Positions 59,901-64,000 of a stretch of DNA of 64,000 bases are shown piece by piece. The DNA is taken from contig OX638369.1 in the NCBI GenBank assembly GCA_951812925.1, positions 44,201,061-44,265,060 of the forward strand. The letters are read 5' to 3'. The position numbers and the translations under genes were made by a program. The DNA is from Calliopum simillimum. Its lineage: Eukaryota; Arthropoda; Insecta; Diptera; Lauxaniidae. Positions within the stretch are counted from its first letter, which is position 1, and each line of letters begins with the position of its first letter. The notes below the pieces were generated by a model. It saw nothing but the letters and a program-made list of their open reading frames with translations. It searched no databases and was not told where the DNA came from.

Positions 59901-62261
59901 AAAATTTTTATGTGAGAAATTTTAATTTTTTTAAGGCAAACTGACATGTCCAATATGTATGAAATTGGAGCAAAAAATAAATAAAAAGTTAAATACAGAC
60001 ATATAGACAGATAATTACCACCAAAAATCTGCAGAGGGTGTCAATAAAGTATGCTGAGTTTTTAAAAATTTTTGAAGGTCAATAAGAGGTCGCTCAGCGC
60101 CGTTTTATGCAAAATCTCGGCTTAGTACAGTTTTTATTTTATTACGAATTAAGAAACGCTCGGGATGAGTCATCCGATATATCAAATTTTTTGTCTTGAG
60201 TCAAGGTATATAAAAATAATATATCTCGAATTTAAAATCATTCATATATTGTTGTTTTAGATAAAAAACCGAAAGAAAACATATTTTCGATATTTCGGCC
60301 TGCTGTAAAACTCTTAAACTACATCTTGGAAAAACTGTTTTTCATAAGTTTATCATAAAATCATACAAGAAACAATTTTCAATCGCATCTTAACCCATTA
60401 TATCCTGTTTTTATGGGTTTTCTTGACCCTTTTTTCCAAAAACTTGGTTAAAATGGGTTAAAATGTTCTACAAAAATATTTTCCAAAAAATATCACTAGG
60501 ATTCACCAAAGACAGAAATTCTTAAAACTTCAGAATAATGCGTAAAAAATTTGATGACAATTTTTAATTTCCGTTTTTTACTGCTATTAAAAAAAAATTT
60601 CACTACATAATGTACAACTGCATAAGTTTTCTACTTTTTTATGCATAATTAACTAAAAAAATAAGTTATTATAACCCTCAATAGTCTGGATGAATTAATA
60701 GCGTGTTTTGGTATCTAATACCCCACTGTGCGGCGGTGCACAGTCATATGTGAACTCAATGCAATATATATCCTGAAGCACTGTAGTAAATCAAAAAATT
60801 TTTGTATTTTATCGCAGAGGAAAAGGTATTTTTGGTTAGAGTTTTGAAATTTTTACGATATCTTTTATTTTGAAAGAATTACAAAAGTTACATAAAAGAG
60901 GATTAAAAAAAATAAATTTATTGGAACAAAGGTTAATTATAACAAAAGGTTAATTATAACAAAAAGGTTATTAAGAACAAAAACTAATAACTAATGTGTT
61001 ATGTTGAAACATTCCAGGCAAAAGGTGGATTATAATCCATAATAATTATAATAACTATTTATACACTTATTTCAAAATGTTGCAAACTTTTTGGTTGTTT
61101 TTATTGCTTCTTCAGCTCAAGATGTATATTTTATTTGGATGGTGGCACTGTGGTCAAATATTTTCAACAAACCTGCGGTGAACAAGGTACTTAGATAATT
61201 TGGTTTCACTCATGTGCCTTGCGTACCGCCGGCTGTCACGCCGTTTTATAGGACAAATAACACTTATAAGCACAAATCTTTTTCCACAAACTTATTATAT
61301 ACCCCTAAAGATTAATATTCAACAAGTCGACATTTTTTCATACATATTGAATTTGTATGGTGGCACCTGGTGATAGACATTTTTTTGTATGGTGGCACAG
61401 CGCTACAAGTAAAGTGTGTACCGCCGGCGGTACACATGGCACTCAACGTGTTAATGAAAAAAAATGTTATGACCAAAAAACATGGTTCTTAGCCAAAATG
61501 TTTAGGTATGAATCTCAATTTCGACCCTATCTAACATATCCTTTGGTTCATAACACTTCACCGCGCGAATGGCGCTAAGTTCACATCTTGCGTGAACTAT
61601 GGGACACAAGAAATCATAGAGACATAGCGATTATACCAAAAGAAGCTTATTTAAATTTTATATTTAGGACTAAAATCCTGAAGAATTGTGTTATCTTGAC
61701 TTAGGTTGTTTTGTCAAAAGTTCACATATATGTGTAATATCAAATAATGTCAAGTATGTATTAGATCAATGCAAAAGATTCCTGTTGAATTTTTTTTTTT
61801 TAGAAAAACAAATAGAGTTTTTCTACAAGCAATCTATATCCTATGTTATGAACATTATTTTCAAGATATTTCTTTAAATACATACAGATATCAACACTTA
61901 CCAGGCACAAGTGGATTTTTCGGACATTCGTTTTTCCAATTTTTTGAAATCTCTTCTTGTTGCCAACCCTCGCCAGGTTGAAACATACTACGTATAATTT
62001 GGTTTTCTCGAAAATTGGCTTCGATTTTCAAATAAATTGTTTCACTTTCATTCTGTGCACTTATTTTATCCGTTAGATCTAAGCAGATTCTATGGAAAAA
62101 AACAAAAATTTATATAACTGCAGAACTTTAAAGATTTATTAAATAAATAGAAGAAAAAAAAAATTAACGCACTTATTGGGATGTGGCTTAACTCTTCCAC
62201 TGAATATTAGTACATGACCAAATGGTACCTCAGACAGAACTTTACCCTTCCAAATGTTCAT
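47939..62261 (-). CDS. Galectin with two carbohydrate-recognition domains
   Basis: Coding exons on the minus strand: 62261-62173, 62089-61902, 48744-48496, 48434-48278 and 48206-47939 (TAG). GT/AG junctions and phases agree, giving 316 residues, normal for a tandem-repeat galectin. Domain 1 covers about residues 12-145 (FGHVLIFSGRV, then GEGWQQEE, then FEIYVNDNLYGSFEFLKFP and MLYGD). Domain 2 covers about 178-316 (CFQCNDSGRIVLKFLVNFN, EEETDGEFPFTRGKLFKIAF-type strand, FVIAVNGQYFTYYNYP). There is no signal peptide, as usual for galectins, which leave cells by a non-classical route and bind beta-galactosides. Both domains lack the canonical sugar-contact set: H-x-N-x-R is K51/E53/N55 in domain 1 and K208/L210/N212 in domain 2, the following Asn is Ser in both, and the Trp is kept only in domain 1 (W72). 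Sugar binding is therefore doubtful. Start: ATG at 62261 follows an AT-rich leader; an upstream non-coding exon is possible. Confidence 0.93.
48745..49250. other. Galectin intron 2, end nearest exon 3
   Basis: This 13.2-kb intron spans 48745-61901. This part has TTATTTATTTATTTA near 48787 and GTTTGTTTGTTTG near 49159; otherwise nothing. Confidence 0.6.
49251..50975. repeat. GC-box repeat block, duplicated around a foldback insertion
   Basis: GAGGGCGTGGCATCGC, GTGGGCGGGATCGA and AGTGCCACGCCCACTTTTTA boxes recur at about 49262, 49403, 49828 and 50936. A block of about 255 bases at 49488-49742 (AGGAGAAGTTACGTCTA, TGAAGGGCGTGGCACC, GTGGAACCTCCCATACAAGC) is repeated in the same direction at 50581-50832. 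These are direct tandem units of one repeat family, one of which received the element at 49924-50580. Confidence 0.8.
49924..50580. mobile_element. Foldback element built of AAATAACGCCCAA repeats, with 9-bp target duplication
   Basis: Left end GGCGTTAGGAAATAACGCCC, right end (other strand) GGTGTTAGGAAATAACGCCC. The element is flanked by GATGAAAAT on both sides (49915-49923 and 50581-50589). The interior consists almost only of about eleven copies of GAAATAACGCCCAAAA, mainly in the left half, and about eleven of its inverse, mainly in the right half, with small internal hairpins (AAATTTGGGCGATAATCATT). It encodes no transposase. Long arms of short tandem repeats plus a 9-bp duplication resemble the Drosophila FB (foldback) elements in design, though the sequence is not one I recognise. 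Frames across it give LGVISF-type repeats and are not genes. Confidence 0.9.
50976..51839. other. Gene-free part of galectin intron 2
   Basis: AT-rich; a GTGCGTGGCATATCCC box near 51328 is a repeat remnant. Confidence 0.5.
51840..52440 (+). pseudogene. Non-LTR element ORF1 remnant (DUF4780-like)
   Basis: A basic start MPKKISPKKVASKTDKK at about 51866 is followed, across frame changes, by FDFITSCVSQIGELW, LKLKIIPWKDIPKPPGAR and KILRLFDSKTPDLQLRT, and then in another frame SGAMQYIKSRGNKLTFTAEV. This order (Cys/Phe pair, I-G-E-L-W, W-K-D-I-P-x-x-P, then K-S-R-G-N-K-L) recalls the DUF4780 domain of proteins encoded next to insect non-LTR reverse transcriptases. Several stops and frameshifts make it dead. 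Confidence 0.55.
52441..53595. other. Gene-free, repeat-derived part of galectin intron 2
   Basis: Contains an inverse GCTGAATCC-family fragment (52680-52745) and R1-type words (GTATGAGGGGTACAACATCC near 53193). Frames here overlap on both strands without motif. Confidence 0.5.
53596..54000 (+). pseudogene. Non-LTR element endonuclease remnant
   Basis: Frame 1 reads SGRVKSCILARRDVNI, LWTDDLVVIRAHG, VTAYDWAVSRCLDL and AADANSHHTQ, a stop where a Trp is expected, and FSIDIKGQG. After about 45 bases of non-matching sequence it resumes at 53872 with ENEPSLVTRVRAEGLDLTLI and LVSETDTL. D-A-N-x-H-H-T-x-W...D-I-N-x-R-G and P-x-[FL]-V-T-R-x-R-A-E-x-L-D are trademark strings of the AP-type endonuclease of Jockey/I/R1-group retroposons. 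At least three stops are present. The reverse transcriptase expected next is not found. Confidence 0.8.
54001..55389. other. Insertion or deletion zone inside the decayed non-LTR element
   Basis: No RT motif (no YADD/FADD) is seen where it should be. Inverted words AACTTAGGGTAATGTGG (about 54410) and CCACATTACCCTAAATT (about 55280) lie about 0.9 kb apart and may mark an inserted inverted-repeat element with AT-rich interior. Confidence 0.5.
55390..55690 (+). pseudogene. Non-LTR element ORF2 C-terminal remnant (zinc-knuckle end)
   Basis: The frame reads RRRHVSRLGLTDVGDLCRSC, then FYFLYECLALASR and ESHFFNSLEDLA, a stop, and KPILELIKISKCF. The R-L-G-L-T-x...C-R-x-C...H-x-L-x-E-C-x-A-L pattern is the end of ORF2 in I/R1/Jockey-group elements; the expected His is Tyr here and a stop splits the tail. 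It probably belongs to the same dead copy as the endonuclease at 53.6 kb. Confidence 0.78.
55691..56759. other. Gene-free part of galectin intron 2
   Basis: AT-rich, with a GACCGCCCTCTAGAGTGTGA then GGGGCGGTGG box at about 56459. Nothing coding. Confidence 0.5.
58949..61454. mobile_element. TTAA-flanked element, 2506 bp, piggyBac type, no transposase seen
   Basis: The ends are TTAACACGTTGAGTGCCA at 58949 and its inverse TGGCACTCAACGTGTTAA ending at 61454; the TTAA copies are the target duplication. Close inside each end lies a GTACCGCCGGCGGTACAC-like palindrome (about 59011 and 61425), and GCCGGCTGTCACGCC (about 61220) and GCGGCGGTGCACAG-like words (60730) are further subterminal boxes. The interior is AT-rich with a nested 240-bp repeat at 60300-60545, and no frame longer than about 85 codons, so it must rely on an enzyme from elsewhere. 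It sits inside the right arm of the giant palindrome. Confidence 0.87.
60300..60545 (+). repeat. About 240-bp repeat, third copy (same strand as 12535-12770)
   Basis: TGTAAAACTCTTAAAC, then a hairpin bounded by TTAA at 60390-60393 and 60458-60461 with TTAACCCATTATATCCTG, then CAAAGACAGAAATTCTTAA. It is nested in the 2.5-kb TTAA element. Confidence 0.78.
61545..61735 (-). mobile_element. Partial copy of the 18577-19037 TTAA MITE
   Basis: On the minus strand it matches 18640-18835: TGACAAAACAACCTAAGTC, CAGGATTTTAGTCCTAAATA, ATCGCTATGTCTCTATGATT, TCCCATAGTTCACGCAAGAT and GCGCCATTCGCGCGGTGAAG. The TTAA ends are missing. It ends about 170 bases from galectin exon 2. Confidence 0.82.
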
Positions 62262-63690
62262 TTTGTATTTTTCGTCTTACGAACGATTGTAAGTACTCTT
62301 CGATTTAAGCGCGACGATGCGACTGAATTAAACTGATATCTTATGAACTTGTAAAACCAATTTATTGTAAAAGTAATATACCAGGCTGATTTAACTCGTA
62401 CTATCAGCATGTTTAGTAAAGGAAGTAGCAATACTTTTTCTTTAGTTATTGTTGTTGTTGCTATTCTTATTGCTACTTTACCATTATGATTATGCAAAAA
62501 ATTATCGTTTCTGAAAATATGCAAAACATTTTCTTGAAACCACCTAATGCATTTCTTTCATACGAGCTCAAACTCTATCGCGCAATGTCTGTCTAAGGAG
62601 TTGGGTGGGTGGGTGTAACCAACAGTGGTGTCTTTACCCGTTGAGTGTTATTATTATTAATAAAGTTGTTACTATTCTGATATTCAATTTTACTACGAAA
62701 AACTTTTGATTCGCTTTTGTTGTGCTTAGTACCATTGTGCTTTATGGTAAAAATCATCAACTGCTTTCCAATTTCAATCCTTTTTCAACGTGCCCCATCC
62801 CATCCATTTGTTGAAACTGTCGTCTTATATAAAGTTGTTTTTATTTCTTCATATATTTACATATACTACAAGTGCTGGCTGCTTTTTTTTTTTTTTTGTT
62901 TTCTAAGTGGGTGTATTTTGGTTTTGTTTTAGTGTTTTGTTATTGTGTTGCGTGTCTTTGAAAACACAAAAAATTGATTCCCTGTCTAAAGTTTTTGCAT
63001 TTTTCTCGGATTCGTTTTGCATGCTCATATTGCTGCTATCGTTATTGTAATTGTTGTTGTGATTTTTATTTACAATATTACTTTGTAGCAATGTTGCCAC
63101 TTGGTTGAACAACATATACATATGTATATACATATTTTTTTAAAATTTTTTCATTCAAGCTCTAAAATACAATTCTTCAAAAATATGTTTTCAAAATTTC
63201 TCTTCAATGTTGCTATCATCAAGATGCTGGTTTACGAGATATTCAAGATTAAAAATTAAATACATCAATATTCCACCCATTCTACGTAGTACATCCCATA
63301 CAGGCATGATATTCGCACTTCTTCAATAGTACTTTTTTTTAGATAGCCAGAAGTACTTGGGTACTTTTTATTTTTTCGGCCTTGATAAAAAGAAATGTAA
63401 ATATTAAACATCGTACACAAGTTATTTATTCGCATCACCCGCGCATTATTTGTTGAGAATTCTCCATTAAAATGGGTTATTTAAAAATTTCTCATGTCAA
63501 AAATTGACCGAAATATTTTTTTTTTTTTTTTTTTTTCCTCATTTTATTTGCAATCTATCGACTAGCGATGATAAGCAAATTTGCTGAGTCTAGTAACAAT
63601 CAAAAAAAGTAAGCTTGCACTTCAGTTGTGCAATACAAAGTTAAAAATCTAGTTTTTTATAATATGTACATCATTCAAATACATATTAAA
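62262..63690. other. Upstream flank of the galectin gene
   Basis: Less repetitive sequence that should hold the galectin 5' untranslated region and promoter. It has GTTGTTGTTGCTATT near 62450, GGTGGGTGGGTG near 62605, a T tract near 62884, and poly-T near 63518. I could not fix a transcription start or a TATA box. The minus-strand frames at 62258-62524 and 62903-63133 are low-complexity and not called. Confidence 0.4.
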
Positions 63691-63699
63691 CATATGGCC

Positions 63700-63804
63700 A
63701 CTCAAAAATAGGAATTTTGTTTATGCGATCGGAGAAACGGTTTTTATTCAAAACAAAGTCGTCTTACGAAAAAAGTGTATAAAGAAAAAAATGCTTAGAA
63801 TTGT
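63700..63804 (+). repeat. Fragment of the palindrome-arm family
   Basis: GCGATCGGAGAAACGG, TTTTTATTCAAAACAAAG, TTACGAAAAAAGTGTATAAA and AATGCTTAGAATTGTT match the left arm at 56925-57005, showing that the palindrome arm sequence is a dispersed repeat. Confidence 0.7.
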
Positions 63805-64000
63805 TTAACCCTTTCGACCCGGAAGAAAACTATGGGGTACACAATATTTGTGATAGGTAAAACTTAGATACTAAATTTAAGTAAAATGTTTGACCGTCTC
63901 CAAATTCAAATTTTCACCGCCAGAGGCGCTTCCGGTCTATACTCCTAACAGATGTTTTTAATTTGAATTTTCGGGATACAATTTCCTTGGAGTGGTTATA
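63805..64000. mobile_element. Start of a TTAA-type element, cut by window end
   Basis: TTAACCCTTTCGACCCGG, the same end as the element at 18577, begins at 63805, but the sequence behind it (AAGAAAACTATGGGGTACAC) differs. The other end is outside the window. Confidence 0.65.

Larger units (their letters stand above)
56760..61505. repeat. Giant palindrome (arms about 1.2 kb) interrupted by a TTAA element
   Basis: The left arm (56760-58020) and right arm (58080-58948, continued at 61455-61505) are inverse copies. Pairs: TTTTGACCAGACTATG with CATAGGCTGGTCAAAA, TAGGGACTTTGACGTCCTGA with TCAGGACGTCAAAGTCCCTA, AACGATTTTTTACTCAAAAG type words on both sides, and CGTACGTCAGCAAAATGCTA with TAGCATTTTGCTGACGTACG. 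The centre (58030-58090) is an AACAACAACA run. The galectin pre-mRNA would fold into a very long stem here. Confidence 0.88.

Noticed and set aside
62903..63133. 76-codon minus-strand frame rich in Asn upstream of the galectin
   Set aside because: Asn run comes from GTTGTTGTT-type repeats; no splice or start evidence ties it to the galectin.

Overview
The window is a gene-poor, AT-rich, repeat-dense piece of an animal nuclear genome. It is almost certainly from a higher fly (Diptera, Brachycera): genes have introns with GT/AG borders, the one confidently named gene is a near-collinear copy of the insect dynein adaptor Bicaudal-D, and the mobile elements are typical insect ones (mariner/maT, Tc1, Merlin-like, TTAA-flanked piggyBac-type elements, non-LTR retroposons). 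A tephritid-like fly is my guess, not something the sequence proves.

Only two host genes are supported. (1) BicD lies on the + strand, with seven coding exons between 26234 and 32878. It encodes about the last 708 residues, and the first roughly 75 residues are not in the window. The first 26 kb is therefore probably BicD intron 1 or upstream sequence. (2) A two-domain galectin lies on the - strand, with five coding exons between 62261 and 47939 (316 residues). It is split by a 13-kb intron holding a giant palindrome and a TTAA-flanked element. The two genes converge, with about 15 kb of repeat-filled DNA between them.

Layout: 1-1004, 3' end of a non-LTR retroposon. 1-26 kb, intronic or intergenic DNA with giant imperfect palindromes (about 7.9-9.7 and 12.0-13.3 kb), a dispersed GC-box repeat family, minisatellites, a TTAA element (18577-19037), a Tc1 remnant (21.3-21.8 kb) and a TA-flanked MITE (23.6-24.0 kb). 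26.2-33.5 kb, BicD with an intact DD37D mariner/maT element and a 114-bp minisatellite in intron 3. 33.6-47.9 kb, MITEs, a Merlin-type transposase remnant inside long inverted repeats, and more palindromes. 47.9-62.3 kb, the galectin, whose big intron holds a foldback element built from a short repeated word with a 9-bp target duplication (49924-50580), pieces of a decayed non-LTR element, a 2.2-kb palindrome, and a 2.5-kb TTAA element inserted in that palindrome's right arm.

The unusual features are the foldback element made of about 22 copies of AAATAACGCCCAA in two opposed arrays, the number of kilobase-scale imperfect palindromes inside transcribed introns (candidate hairpin-RNA sources), and a galectin whose two sugar-binding sites have lost the same key residues in parallel. 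All assignments come from reading the sequence; no database search was run.
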